This document shows positions 1 through 8,450 of a stretch of 64,000 bases of DNA, one piece after another; within the stretch, counting starts at the first letter, position 1; each line of letters opens with the position of its first letter. The stretch comes from Occultella glacieicola (GTDB lineage Bacteria; Actinomycetota; Actinomycetes; Actinomycetales; Beutenbergiaceae): the NCBI RefSeq assembly GCF_004353825.1, contig NZ_SMNA01000005.1:372001-436000 (forward strand), written 5' to 3'. Below the pieces are notes generated by a model. It saw nothing but the letters and a program-made list of their open reading frames with translations, made no database searches and was not told the DNA's origin. The position numbers and the translations under genes were made by a program.

Positions 1-503
1 TGGACGTGCCGGTGATCGGCATCTGGAAGGACGGCGATGACGGCGTGTTCATCAGCCCGACGCTGCGGCACTGCCGGGCGGTCCTCGCCGCCGGTGCGGA
101 CATCCTCGCCCTCGACGGCACGGTGCGGCCCCGCCCGGACGGCCTGAGTTTCGCCGAGACGGTGCGGCGGGTCCGGGAGGAGTCCGACGCCCCGATCATG
201 GCCGACTGTGACACCCTCGCCGCTGCGGTGGCCGCGGCCGAGGGGGGCGCCGACATCATCGGGACCACCCTTGCGGGGTACACCGACGCCCGGCCGCGTA
301 CCGACGGACCGGACCTGAACCTGCTCGCGGAGGTGGTGCAGGCGCTGCCCGGGGTTGCCGTGGTGGCCGAGGGTCGGATCCACACCCCCGCGCAGGCCAG
401 GGCTGCGGCCGACGCGGGGGCGTTCGCGGTGGTGGTCGGCACCGCGATCACCCACCCTGCCACGATCACCGGCTGGTTCGACGGGGCGCTGCGCGCCCGA
501 TGA
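1..503 (+). CDS. nanE: N-acetylmannosamine-6-phosphate 2-epimerase (NanE), 5'-truncated by window
   Basis: Interconverts N-acetylmannosamine-6-P and N-acetylglucosamine-6-P in sialic acid and amino-sugar catabolism; cytosolic TIM barrel. The visible 165 residues carry the NanE landmarks in order: VIGIWK at the edge, LALDGT followed by RP, IMADCDT, a GTTLAGYT block, VVAEGRIHTP, and the phosphate-binding VVVGTAITHPATIT near the C-terminus. The reading frame is open to the window edge (from base 3), and the family has roughly 50 more N-terminal residues, so the GTG at base 6 is internal rather than the start. Other nan or nag genes would lie upstream, outside the window. Confidence 0.9.
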   Translation, partial: DVPVIGIWKDGDDGVFISPTLRHCRAVLAAGADILALDGTVRPRPDGLSFAETVRRVREESDAPIMADCDTLAAAVAAAEGGADIIGTTLAGYTDARPRTDGPDLNLLAEVVQALPGVAVVAEGRIHTPAQARAAADAGAFAVVVGTAITHPATITGWFDGALRAR

Positions 504-643
504 CCAGCGCCGCACGACGACCCAGCGACGGCGGTGGAGGTCGTGGTCCCTCGGGGGGCACCCTGGGCGAACCCGGACTCACCTCAGGGTCGGATCGGGG
601 GAGATCCCCCATGACGCCAGGCGGCCCCGGCTGAGAGGGTGGT

Positions 644-670
644 GGTGGCCCGCTGGAGGGGCGGGCCACC
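644..670 (+). other. GC hairpin in the leader of the GIN lipoprotein gene
   Basis: Perfect 10-bp inverted repeat (GGTGGCCCGC at 644-653 and GCGGGCCACC at 661-670, 7-nt loop) ending 6 nt before the Shine-Dalgarno of the next gene. A shorter hairpin (five G, AGAT, five C) sits at 597-610. Either could terminate nanE transcription or act in the leader of the downstream gene; no U-tract follows. Confidence 0.45.
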
Positions 671-686
671 AACTTCGGAGGAACCA

Positions 687-1397
687 ATGCACCGCTCGCG
701 CGTCGCCATCGTCACCGCTGTCGCAGGCCTGTCCCTGGCGCTGGCCGGATGCACCTCGTCGGGCCCCCGGGTCACCGAGGAACGGGACGTCGACGCCGAT
801 ACCCGCGCTGTCGAGGTCGAGGGCAGCGGGGACCTCTACCTGGAGGTCGGCGACACCCCGGAACTCCTGGTCACGGCCCACGAGCGCACGCTGGAGGACA
901 TCCGCACCGAGAACCGCGACGGCGTGCTCGTCCTCAGTAACGAGGGCGGCTTCGCGTTCTTCGGCAACCGGGGCCAACTCGACTACGAGGTGACCCTGCC
1001 CGCGGTCGAGGCACTCAGCATCTCCGGCGCCGGCGCGATCGACGGCGAGATCGCCCCGGGTGAGTCCCTCACCCTGGACATCCGCGGCGCCGGCGACGTC
1101 CGGATCGAGGGCGTGGACGTGGTGGACCTGACCGTCACCGTCTCGGGCGCCGGCAGCGTGGAACTCCTCGGCACGGCCGTGAACCAGAGCGTCACGATCG
1201 CCGGCGCCGGCGACTACGTGGGCGGGGAACTCGAGTCCGAGCACGCCGTCGCGACGGTCTCCGGCGCCGGCAGCATGGACGTCTGGGTGACCGGCACTCT
1301 GGACGCGACGGTCTCCGGCGCCGGGGACATCACCCACACCGGCGGCGCCGAGGTGACCGAGGAGATCAACGGCGCCGGTTCGATCTCGGGCGACTGA
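687..1397 (+). CDS. Lipoprotein with GIN-type (DUF2807) autotransporter-adhesin-like domain
   Basis: 236 residues. A type II signal peptide ends in LALAGC, so Cys22 is the predicted lipidated residue and the protein should sit on the outer face of the membrane. The rest fits the putative head GIN domain, a right-handed beta-helix: GAG triplets recur about every 18-20 residues (SGAGAI, RGAGDV, SGAGSV, AGAGDY, SGAGSM, SGAGDI, NGAGSI), one per coil. The start is the ATG at 687 because GGAGGAA lies 3 nt upstream and the signal peptide begins there. Followed by a convergent amidotransferase gene. Ligand and role unknown. Confidence 0.85.
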   Translation: MHRSRVAIVTAVAGLSLALAGCTSSGPRVTEERDVDADTRAVEVEGSGDLYLEVGDTPELLVTAHERTLEDIRTENRDGVLVLSNEGGFAFFGNRGQLDYEVTLPAVEALSISGAGAIDGEIAPGESLTLDIRGAGDVRIEGVDVVDLTVTVSGAGSVELLGTAVNQSVTIAGAGDYVGGELESEHAVATVSGAGSMDVWVTGTLDATVSGAGDITHTGGAEVTEEINGAGSISGD

Positions 1398-1417
1398 CCC
1401 GAGCCTCCGGTCGTCAT

Positions 1418-1514
1418 GCAGCACCCCCGGCCCTCAGGCAGGACCTCCCGCAGTCAGGCAGCGCCTCCCGCCCGAGGAAGGCTCGTGGATCCTCCTCCTG
1501 CGGGAGGGTGCTGC
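1418..1514. terminator. Large nested inverted repeat between convergent genes
   Basis: GCAGCACCC (1418-1426) and CCTCCCGCAG (1444-1453) are both complementary to one continuous segment, CTGCGGGAGGGTGCTGC (1498-1514). This gives a long stem with a bulge, between the lipoprotein gene and the opposing amidotransferase gene. The position suits a bidirectional terminator without U-tract. A similar element follows ung at 37226-37273. Confidence 0.5.
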
Positions 1515-1541
1515 CTCGGTCCGGGGCCGGACCCGTTCTGC

Positions 1542-2300
1542 TCAGGCGACGCGGTCGCGGGCGCCGAGCACCTGGGCCACGAAGCCCTCGGCGATCTCCT
1601 GGGCCAGCGTCGGCAGGTCGTCGGCCGACGCGGCCAGCCCGGCCGCGAGCGCCTCGAGGTCGGTGTCCGGGTGCCGGGAGGCCCACTCATGCATGAGGTC
1701 CGGGCCCGCCTCGGGGTGGAACTGGACGCCGAGGGCGCTGCCGAGCCGGAACGCCTGGAACGGGTACGTCGCCGAGCTCGCGAGCCACACCGCCCCGTCC
1801 GGCAGCGAGGTGATCGCGTCGTCGTGCATGGACGGCGCCGGCACGGTGCGGCCGAGGGCCGTGACCACCCCGCCGAGGACCGGGTCCGCGGCGGCGTCCG
1901 GGCGCATCCGGACCTCGATGATCCCGCGCTCGGGCCCGCTGGGAGCGTTCACGCTGACCTGGCCGCCACCGGCGACCGCGAGCACCTGGGCGCCGAGGCA
2001 GATGCCGAGCACCGGCACCTCCCGCTCGATGGCGGCGAGCATGAGGTCGCCCTCCTGGGCCAGCCAGGGCGCCGACTCGGCGTCGTAGGCGTTGCTGCTG
2101 CCGCCGAGCACGATCAGCCCGTCGAGCTCGTCGGCGGGGGGCAGATCCTCACCACGGTCGGGACGCACGATCCGGACGGCGACGTCGGCGAGCCACGGCT
2201 CGAGCCGGTCGAGGGGCACGTTGTCCTGGTGCTGGATCACCGTCACCACGGGCGTGGCATCGGAATGCTGGGGGGAGTCGGGGGAGAACTGTTCAGTCAC
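1542..2300 (-). CDS. Class I glutamine amidotransferase family protein
   Basis: 252 residues, stand-alone GATase1 domain of the GMP-synthase-like type. LGGSSNAYD (65-73) forms the oxyanion region, GICLGAQ contains the nucleophile Cys101, and QFHPE supplies His195 and Glu197, so the triad is complete. The family transfers or hydrolyses glutamine amide nitrogen; the true substrate cannot be told from sequence. The GTG at 2300 has no Shine-Dalgarno but has TACCTT (2308-2313, minus strand) 7 nt upstream, suggesting a leaderless transcript. Divergent from the TPM gene. Confidence 0.85.
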   Translation of the reverse strand: MTEQFSPDSPQHSDATPVVTVIQHQDNVPLDRLEPWLADVAVRIVRPDRGEDLPPADELDGLIVLGGSSNAYDAESAPWLAQEGDLMLAAIEREVPVLGICLGAQVLAVAGGGQVSVNAPSGPERGIIEVRMRPDAAADPVLGGVVTALGRTVPAPSMHDDAITSLPDGAVWLASSATYPFQAFRLGSALGVQFHPEAGPDLMHEWASRHPDTDLEALAAGLAASADDLPTLAQEIAEGFVAQVLGARDRVA

Positions 2301-2411
2301 CCGAGGGAAGGTACCTCAGAACGCTGGGAGTCCGCAGGGAGCGCGCGGCGTGGTCAGGACTGCCCCGCCAACCTCGTTGCGCGCGGCCTGCTCAGCGGCG
2401 AAGATCGAACG

Positions 2412-4541
2412 GTGACCCGAATCGCGGCGCCGACGCGCCTCCTCCTCGGCCTCTGCCTCGCGCTGTTCGCCGGCGCGACCCTGGCCGGCCCCGCACTCGC
2501 CGACGCCCCGCTGCGTGTGGAAGGTCACGTGGACGACCGCACCACCGAGCAGGTGACCGCCGGGGACGAGGCCGAGATCGAGGCTGCCGCGGACCGGCTT
2601 GCCGAGGGCTCCGACTTCGACCTGTTCACCGTGTACGTCGACTCCTTCGACGGCATGGACGCCCAGGCCTGGGCGGACGAGACCGCGACGATCTCCGGGT
2701 TCGGCCAGAACGACATCCTGCTCGCGATCGCGGTGGTGGACCGCGAGTACGCCGTCTCCGTGGGCGCCGACCTTCCCCTCTCGGACTCACAGCTGGCCGC
2801 CGTGGAGGCCGACTTCCAGGACCACCTGCGCGACGACGACTGGAGCGGTGCCGCGGTCGCGGCCGCGGACGGCTACCTCGAGCAGGCCAACGGCGGCGGC
2901 GGCAGCGCGGTGGTGCCGGTGCTGATCGGGGCCGGCGTGATCGGTGGCGGCGCGTTCCTGCTGGTCCGTTCGAACAACAAGCGCAAGCGCCAGCAGGCCC
3001 AGCAGGGCGGGCTGAACGTTCCGGGTCGGCCGGGGCCCGGGACCGCACCGACGCCCCCGAACTCGATCGAGGCGGTCCTGGCCTCGCTGTCCACCGAGGA
3101 CCTCGGCAAGCGCGCCGGGTCGGCCCTCGTGGGTCTGGACGACGACGTGCGCAGTTCGGAACAGGAGCTCGGTTTCGCACAGGCGCAGTTCGGTCTGCAG
3201 TCCACCCAGGAGTTCAAGACCGTCCTCGAGGGCGTCCGGGCACAGCTGGCCCAGGCGTTCGCGCTGCAGCAGCGCCTCGACGACACGACCCCCGAGTCCG
3301 AGCCGGAGAAACGGCAGATCCTGACCCAGATCGTGCTGCTCTGCGACCAGGGCGACCGGGCCCTCGCCGACCAGGCCGAGTCGTTCGCCGAGCTGCGCAA
3401 GCTGCAGCAGAACGCCCCCCAGTTGTTGGACGAGATCAACACCCGCGCGGGCGAGATCGAGGCCCGGATCCCGGCGGCCGAGGCGACCCTGACCCAGCTG
3501 CGGGCCACGTATCCGGAGAGCGCACTGGTGTCGGTGTCCCGGGCCCCCGACCAGGCCGCGCAGCTGCTCGAGGCGGCGCGCGACGCCGTCGGGCAGGGGC
3601 GCGAACGGGTCACCGGCAACGACCGGGGCACCGCCGTGGCGTTCGCCCACACCGCCGAGGACGCCCTCGCCCAAGCCGTGACGCTGCTCGACTCGGTCAC
3701 GAACGCCCACGACAACCTCAGCCAGGCGGTGCAACGTCTGGACGCCTCGATCGCCTCGGTCAGCGCCGACCTGGCCGACGCCGAGCGCCTGACCCCGCAG
3801 GACCCGCAGGTCGCCCCGGCGGCCGAACGGGCCCGCGCCGCCGTCACGGCGGCGACCGCGGCCCGGCAGAAGAACGGCGACCCGCTCGCCGCGCTCACCG
3901 AGATCGTCGCCGCGGAACAGGCCCTCGATGCGGTCCTCGCCGGGCACCGGGAGGCGAACGAGGTTCGCCAGCGCGCGGTGAGCCAACTCCAGAACGGGCT
4001 GTCCCGCACCGATGCCCTGATCCGCTCGACGAACACCTACATCGAGACCCACCGGGGCGCCGTCGGGGCGAACGCCCGGACCCGGCTCGCCTCCGCGATC
4101 GAGTCCCTGCAACAGGCGCGGGCCATGTCCGAGTCCGACCCGGTGCAGGCACTGCGCCTGGCCACGGCCGCCTGGCACTCGGCCAAGGCCGCGCAGGACC
4201 TCGCCGCCTCGGACGTGGCCGCCTGGGAACGGAACCGGAGCCCGTACTCGGGAGGCGGCGGATACTCCTCCCAGCGCGGAATCGACCCGGGATCCCTGAT
4301 CCTCGGTGGGATTCTCGGAGACATGTTCGGAGGCAGCAACAACGGCTACCGCGGCGGCTACGGCGGCCGGGGCGGGTCCTCCTGGGGCAGCTCCTGGGGC
4401 GGCGGCTCGTCCTGGGGCGGCAGCAGCGGCCGATCGAGCAGCTCCCGCCGGTCGAGCAGTTCGCGCCGGTCCAGCAGCTCCCGGCGCTCCGGTGGCCGCT
4501 CCGGTGGCAGCCGAAGGTCCGGCGGGCGCGGTCGCTTCTGA
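2412..4541 (+). CDS. TPM domain membrane protein (YgcG-like) with coiled-coil and Gly/Ser/Arg-rich tail
   Basis: 709 residues. A signal peptide (1-30, cleavage near LADA), an extracytoplasmic TPM domain (about 33-160), one transmembrane helix (about 165-186) followed by a basic stop-transfer RSNNKRKRQ, then some 430 residues rich in Ala, Gln and Glu with heptad character, and a Gly/Trp/Ser/Arg tail. The frame stays open for a further 996 nt upstream, but that part lies antisense to the amidotransferase; the GTG at 2412 directly precedes the signal peptide. The next gene is PspA, a recurrent actinobacterial pairing that points to envelope-stress or membrane maintenance. Biochemical role unproven. 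Confidence 0.85.
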   Translation: MTRIAAPTRLLLGLCLALFAGATLAGPALADAPLRVEGHVDDRTTEQVTAGDEAEIEAAADRLAEGSDFDLFTVYVDSFDGMDAQAWADETATISGFGQNDILLAIAVVDREYAVSVGADLPLSDSQLAAVEADFQDHLRDDDWSGAAVAAADGYLEQANGGGGSAVVPVLIGAGVIGGGAFLLVRSNNKRKRQQAQQGGLNVPGRPGPGTAPTPPNSIEAVLASLSTEDLGKRAGSALVGLDDDVRSSEQELGFAQAQFGLQSTQEFKTVLEGVRAQLAQAFALQQRLDDTTPESEPEKRQILTQIVLLCDQGDRALADQAESFAELRKLQQNAPQLLDEINTRAGEIEARIPAAEATLTQLRATYPESALVSVSRAPDQAAQLLEAARDAVGQGRERVTGNDRGTAVAFAHTAEDALAQAVTLLDSVTNAHDNLSQAVQRLDASIASVSADLADAERLTPQDPQVAPAAERARAAVTAATAARQKNGDPLAALTEIVAAEQALDAVLAGHREANEVRQRAVSQLQNGLSRTDALIRSTNTYIETHRGAVGANARTRLASAIESLQQARAMSESDPVQALRLATAAWHSAKAAQDLAASDVAAWERNRSPYSGGGGYSSQRGIDPGSLILGGILGDMFGGSNNGYRGGYGGRGGSSWGSSWGGGSSWGGSSGRSSSSRRSSSSRRSSSSRRSGGRSGGSRRSGGRGRF

Positions 4542-4627
4542 GGCACCACATCGAACCCGAACCCACCGGTTGAACAGTTTTGCCCGCAACACCAACCACG
4601 TCTTCGCAGACGATGAAAGGACACACA

Positions 4628-5479
4628 GTGGCTGAGAAGCAGAGCATCCTCGGACGCATCGCCCAGTTGACCCGCGCGAACATCAACGCGCTGATCGACC
4701 GCGCCGAGGACCCGGAGAAGATGCTGGACCAGTTGGTGCGGGACTACACCAACAACATCGCCGAGGCCGAGCAGGCCGTTGCCCAGACGATCGGCAACCT
4801 GCGCCTGGCCGAGCAGGACTACAACGAGGACGTCGCCGCCGTGCGCGACTGGGGCAACAAGGCCCTGGCCGCCTCCCAGAAGGCGGACCAGCTGCGTGGT
4901 TCCGGCGACAACGCCGCGGCCGACCGGTACGACAACCTCGCGAAGGTCGCCCTGCAGAAGCAGGTCGGGTTCGAGAGCGAGGTCAAGGAGGCCGAGCCGA
5001 TCCTGCGGTCCCAGAACGAGGTCGTCGACAAGCTCAAGCACGGCCTCGCGATCATGAAGGACAAGCTCGGCGAGCTCAAGGTCAAGCGGGACCAGCTGGC
5101 AGCGCGGGCGAAGTCGGCCGAGGCACAGGCCCGGGTGCAGGACGCCGTCGCCTCGATCAACGTGCTCGACCCGACCAGCGAGATCGCCCGGTACGAGGAC
5201 AACGTCCGCCGCCAGGAGGCCCTCGTGGCCGGCAAGGCGGAGATCGCGGCCTCCTCCCTCGACTCGCAGTTCGCCGAGCTGGAGATGAGCGGCGACGCCC
5301 TCGAGGTGGACGCCCGGTTCGCCGCACTCAAGGCCGGCTCGCTCGGGGCGGCCCCGGCCACCCCGCAGATCACCGACGAGCCCAGCGGCTACCAGCCCTC
5401 AGCCACGGTCGGCGAGCAGGACTACACCTCCTCGCCCGCCGCGGAGGGTCAGCCCACCACGGACGAGCAGCGGTACTGA
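4628..5479 (+). CDS. PspA/IM30 family protein
   Basis: 283 residues, helical throughout, with the actinobacterial PspA signature near the N-terminus (QSILGRIAQLTRANINALID) and PEKMLDQLVRDY. PspA/IM30/Vipp1 proteins polymerise on the cytoplasmic face of the membrane and maintain its integrity under stress. The C-terminal 40 residues are Pro/Ser/Gln-rich and probably disordered. Start chosen at the GTG (4628) because GAAAGGA lies 6-7 nt upstream and the conserved N-terminus begins there; an ATG at 4580 would add 16 unconserved residues. Ends at a strong terminator. Confidence 0.92.
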   Translation: MAEKQSILGRIAQLTRANINALIDRAEDPEKMLDQLVRDYTNNIAEAEQAVAQTIGNLRLAEQDYNEDVAAVRDWGNKALAASQKADQLRGSGDNAAADRYDNLAKVALQKQVGFESEVKEAEPILRSQNEVVDKLKHGLAIMKDKLGELKVKRDQLAARAKSAEAQARVQDAVASINVLDPTSEIARYEDNVRRQEALVAGKAEIAASSLDSQFAELEMSGDALEVDARFAALKAGSLGAAPATPQITDEPSGYQPSATVGEQDYTSSPAAEGQPTTDEQRY

Positions 5480-5486
5480 GCCCGCT

Positions 5487-5524
5487 CACGAGGGGCGGCA
5501 CCCGGCCGGGTGCCGCCCCTCGTG
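5487..5524 (+). terminator. Rho-independent-like terminator after pspA
   Basis: Perfect 17-bp stem (5487-5503 with 5508-5524) around a GGCC tetraloop, starting 8 nt after the pspA stop. As usual in actinobacteria there is no U-tract. Confidence 0.85.
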
Positions 5525-5611
5525 GCGTCCGGCCAGGCACCGGCCCCGGGGGGGGCGACCCAAGCCGCGCAAGCCCGGCGGATCCGACCGCCGACCCCTA
5601 GTCTGTGAGTC

Positions 5612-6190
5612 ATGCTCGAGACCCCGACGCCCGCCCCGCGCCAGACCTACCTACTGGTCGACGGCGAGAACATCGATGCCACCCTCGGGCTGAGCGTCCT
5701 GAACCACCGGCCAACCCCCGACGAACGGCCCCGCTGGGACCGGATCACGGACTTCGCGACGCAGACCTGGGGTCAGCCCGTGACCGGCCTGTTCTTCCTG
5801 AACGCGACGTCCGGCGTGATGCCGATGAACTTCATCCAGGCGTTGCTCGCGATGGGCTACCACCCGATCCCGCTGGCCGGCCACGGCGGCGAGAAGGTCG
5901 TCGACATCGGCATCCAGCGCACCCTCGCCGCCCTCGAGGACCGACCCGGCGACGTGCTGCTCGCCAGCCACGACGGCGACTTCGTGCCCCAGGTGGAACG
6001 GCTCCTCGACGGCGAGCGCCGCGTGGGTGTGCTGTGCTTCCGCGAGTTCGTCAGCGCCAAACTGTCCGACCTGACCGACCGCGGGCTGACCCTGTACGAC
6101 CTCGAGGACGACCTGAACGCCTTCAACGCACCGCTGCCCCGGGTGCGGATCATCCCGCTGGAGGCGTTCGACCCGCTGCGCTACCTGTAG
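5612..6190 (+). CDS. NYN domain (PIN-like) protein, probable RNase
   Basis: 192 residues of NYN/LabA-DUF88 type. Conserved acidic positions are visible in LLVDGENID near the N-terminus, in KVVDIGIQRTL and in LLASHDGDF, the arrangement that binds metal in PIN-like nucleases. The family is linked to RNA processing or decay in the cytosol; substrate unknown. The ATG at 5612 lacks a Shine-Dalgarno but has TAGTCT at 5599-5604, 7 nt upstream, so the mRNA is probably leaderless. The 3' end overlaps the convergent membrane-protein gene by 41 bp. Confidence 0.85.
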   Translation: MLETPTPAPRQTYLLVDGENIDATLGLSVLNHRPTPDERPRWDRITDFATQTWGQPVTGLFFLNATSGVMPMNFIQALLAMGYHPIPLAGHGGEKVVDIGIQRTLAALEDRPGDVLLASHDGDFVPQVERLLDGERRVGVLCFREFVSAKLSDLTDRGLTLYDLEDDLNAFNAPLPRVRIIPLEAFDPLRYL

Positions 6191-6773
6191 GCCACCACGA
6201 CCCGACCTGCCAGTCGGTGAACGCGGCCGGGCCGGCGAGCCGGAGCATCCGGACCTGGTCGGCCGAGACCTGCTCGAGGAGTCCGACCGCCCACGGATGG
6301 TCCGGGAGGTACGCGACCCGTACGCGTGCCCCCATCGCGAACGGCCAGGCCCCGAGCCGGTGCGGCACCTCGAACAGGTCCGCCTCGTACGGGGCGAGGC
6401 CCGGCGGCCGCACGGTCACGGTGACGATGAGCAGGTCGGGGCCGTCGTCGTCGTCCTCCAGCCGGGCTCCCGTCACCTCCGCCGGAGCATGCCTGCCGTA
6501 CCGGAGCCAGATCGCCCGACCGGCCCGCCCGTGCGCCCGCATCCCGATGAGGCAGAGCACGACCGAAGCGCCCAGGCCGGCGGGCAGCCACAGACCCAGC
6601 CAGTCCCACGGCCACCATGACGGTGTCCGGTCACCCATGCCGGGCACCGCACCGAGCAGCGCCCCGACAGCGACGACCACGACGGGCATGACCAGCACGG
6701 CCGCGAGTGAGCCGACGAACAGCCATCCGCTGATGCGGCGCGCTCGTGGCAGGCCCCTGACCTCGGCATCCAT
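6150..6773 (-). CDS. Hypothetical membrane protein with two N-terminal helices
   Basis: About 207 residues from the ATG at 6773. Two hydrophobic segments (WLFVGSLAAVLVMPVVVVAVGALLG and a second beginning LGLWLPAGLGASVVLC; about residues 16-40 and 58-80) precede a soluble domain of about 125 residues with alternating beta character and an acidic EDDDDGPDL loop. The layout resembles DUF3592-type proteins but I cannot assign it. An alternative start 54 nt further upstream adds an unconserved basic stretch. Overlaps the NYN gene tail by 41 bp. Confidence 0.6.
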   Translation of the reverse strand: MDAEVRGLPRARRISGWLFVGSLAAVLVMPVVVVAVGALLGAVPGMGDRTPSWWPWDWLGLWLPAGLGASVVLCLIGMRAHGRAGRAIWLRYGRHAPAEVTGARLEDDDDGPDLLIVTVTVRPPGLAPYEADLFEVPHRLGAWPFAMGARVRVAYLPDHPWAVGLLEQVSADQVRMLRLAGPAAFTDWQVGSWWPTGSAAGRTPPAG

Positions 6774-6898
6774 GTGCCGAGGGTGTCCCCCCGCCGAACG
6801 CGACCGATCCCAGGTTCTGGTCGGCACGCTCCCGGGCCGCCCGCACCTCCCGTGGCAGTGGACTACCCCGGCCCGGCCCGCCGGGGCACACTGGTGCG

Positions 6899-7564
6899 GT
6901 GAGCGACGGCGAGCAGCGACCGGACTGCTGTTTCGACGACTGGGCTCGCTCGGAGTCCCGCCGGGCCCGGCGGGTGGGGGCCGACGGCGTCACGACCGCG
7001 CTGCTCGATGCCCTCGCCCGGGTGGGGCTCACCGGGCGCTCCGTCCTCGACGTCGGTGCCGGCGCCGGCACCCTCGTGCTCGGCGCGCTCGAGCGCGGGG
7101 CTGCCCGGGGCACGGGCCTCGACCTCGGCGCCGGTGCCGTCGAGGCCGCGCGGACCCTCGCCGCGGATCGTGGGTTCGGCGCCCGGGCCCGGTTCGAGGT
7201 GGCCGACGGCGCCGTGGTCGCCCTGCCCGCCAGTGACCTGGTCACCCTGAACCGGGTGATCTGCTGCTACCCGGACCCGAACGCCCTGGTGACCAACACC
7301 CTCGCCGCGGCCGGCCGAGGCTACGCGTTCGTGCTGCCCCGGTCCACCGGTCTGCCCGGCCTGATCAACCGGGCCGTGCTGTCGCTCGGGAACGTCTGGT
7401 TCCGGGCCCGGCCCCGGGTCTACGGCGGCTACCGCGCGTTCGTGCATGACATCGGCCCGATCCACGACCGCGTCGTGGCGGCCGGGTTCGACCGCGTGCA
7501 CACCGCACACCCGGGCCTGATCTGGCACCTGGCCGTCTACACCCGCGCCGAGGCGACCACCTGA
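6899..7564 (+). CDS. SAM-dependent class I methyltransferase
   Basis: 221 residues, Rossmann-fold methyltransferase. Motif I is LDVGAGAGTL; the acidic residue of strand 2 lies in GLDLGAG; VADGAVV and LNRVICCYPDP correspond to motifs II-III. The LNRVICCYPD stretch and the C-terminal layout resemble Mg-protoporphyrin O-methyltransferase-like proteins, but no other tetrapyrrole gene is nearby, so the substrate is open. GTG start with no clear Shine-Dalgarno; a weak CACACT lies 6 nt upstream. Confidence 0.8.
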   Translation: MSDGEQRPDCCFDDWARSESRRARRVGADGVTTALLDALARVGLTGRSVLDVGAGAGTLVLGALERGAARGTGLDLGAGAVEAARTLAADRGFGARARFEVADGAVVALPASDLVTLNRVICCYPDPNALVTNTLAAAGRGYAFVLPRSTGLPGLINRAVLSLGNVWFRARPRVYGGYRAFVHDIGPIHDRVVAAGFDRVHTAHPGLIWHLAVYTRAEATT

Positions 7565-7649
7565 CCGAGCCGGCCACCGCCGTCGGGCACTAGCGTCTGG
7601 CACTGCCGTCTGGCACCTCAGACCGCCGGCGGCGGACGGGCCGCCGGCC

Positions 7650-7689
7650 CCCCGGGGATCCCCCAGGCCCCTCCCAGGAAACTTCCAGG
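7650..7689 (+). promoter_or_regulatory. Four 7-bp repeats at 11-bp spacing, probable response-regulator operator
   Basis: CCCCGGG (7650), CCCCAGG (7661), TCCCAGG (7672) and TTCCAGG (7683) start exactly 11 bp apart, one helical turn, ending 22 bp before the response-regulator start. Tandem direct repeats with 11-bp pitch are how OmpR/PhoB-type winged helices bind DNA, so autoregulation is likely (inference). Confidence 0.6.
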
Positions 7690-7711
7690 ATCCGGGTTCA
7701 CACTGGAACCC

Positions 7712-8449
7712 ATGAGAACCAGCCAAGCGCCGACGCCGGCCACGACCGGCACCACCGAGGCGCGCCTCCTGGTGGTCGACGACGAGCCCAACATCCGCGA
7801 GCTGCTGTCCGCGTCGCTGCGGTTCGCCGGCTTCGAGGTCGAGGTCGCCGCGGACGGGCAGCAGGCCATGCGCCGCGCCCTGGAGATGCAGCCGGACCTG
7901 ATCGTCCTCGACGTCATGCTCCCGGACCTGGACGGGTTCACGGTGACCCGCCGCCTGCGCGAGCAGGGCGCCCACTTCCCGGTGTTGTTCCTGACCGCCC
8001 GGGACGACACCGCGGACAAGATCGCGGGCCTGACGGTCGGCGGCGACGACTACGTCACGAAGCCGTTCAGCCTCGACGAGGTGATCGCCCGGATCCGGGC
8101 CGTGCTGCGCCGCGCCCAGGCGACCGCGGCCCTCGAGGACTCGATGCTGCGGGTGGCCGACCTCGAGCTCGACGAGGACGCCCACGAGGTGCGCCGGGGC
8201 GGCCAGGAGATCGACCTGTCCCCCACCGAGTTCACGCTGTTGCGCTACCTGATGCTGAACGCCGGCCGGGTGCTGTCCAAGTCCCAGATCCTCGACCACG
8301 TGTGGGCCTACAACTGGGGCGGTGACGGCGCCATCGTCGAGTCCTACATCTCCTACCTGCGGCGCAAGATCGACGCCCCGTTCGGCCCCGACTCGCCGGC
8401 CCTGATCCACACCAAGCGGGGCGTGGGCTACGTCCTGCGCGAGCCCTGA
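7712..8449 (+). CDS. OmpR-family response regulator
   Basis: 245 residues. Receiver domain at about 18-130 with the acidic pocket DDE (23-25), phosphoacceptor Asp67 in LIVLDVMLP, Thr95 and Lys117 in VTKPF; winged-helix trans-reg-C domain at about 140-243 (LSPTEFTLLRYL, then SYISYLRRKID and the TKRGVGYVL wing). The actinobacterial TrcR/MprA-like group is the closest I recognise. One bp separates its stop from the kinase ATG, so the two form an operon. Preceded by the 11-bp repeat array. Confidence 0.93.
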   Translation: MRTSQAPTPATTGTTEARLLVVDDEPNIRELLSASLRFAGFEVEVAADGQQAMRRALEMQPDLIVLDVMLPDLDGFTVTRRLREQGAHFPVLFLTARDDTADKIAGLTVGGDDYVTKPFSLDEVIARIRAVLRRAQATAALEDSMLRVADLELDEDAHEVRRGGQEIDLSPTEFTLLRYLMLNAGRVLSKSQILDHVWAYNWGGDGAIVESYISYLRRKIDAPFGPDSPALIHTKRGVGYVLREP

Positions 8450-8450
8450 G

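Noticed and set aside
1416-2411. Upstream open extension of the TPM protein frame, 332 codons
   Set aside because: It lies antisense to the well-supported glutamine amidotransferase, and the signal peptide begins only at GTG 2412.
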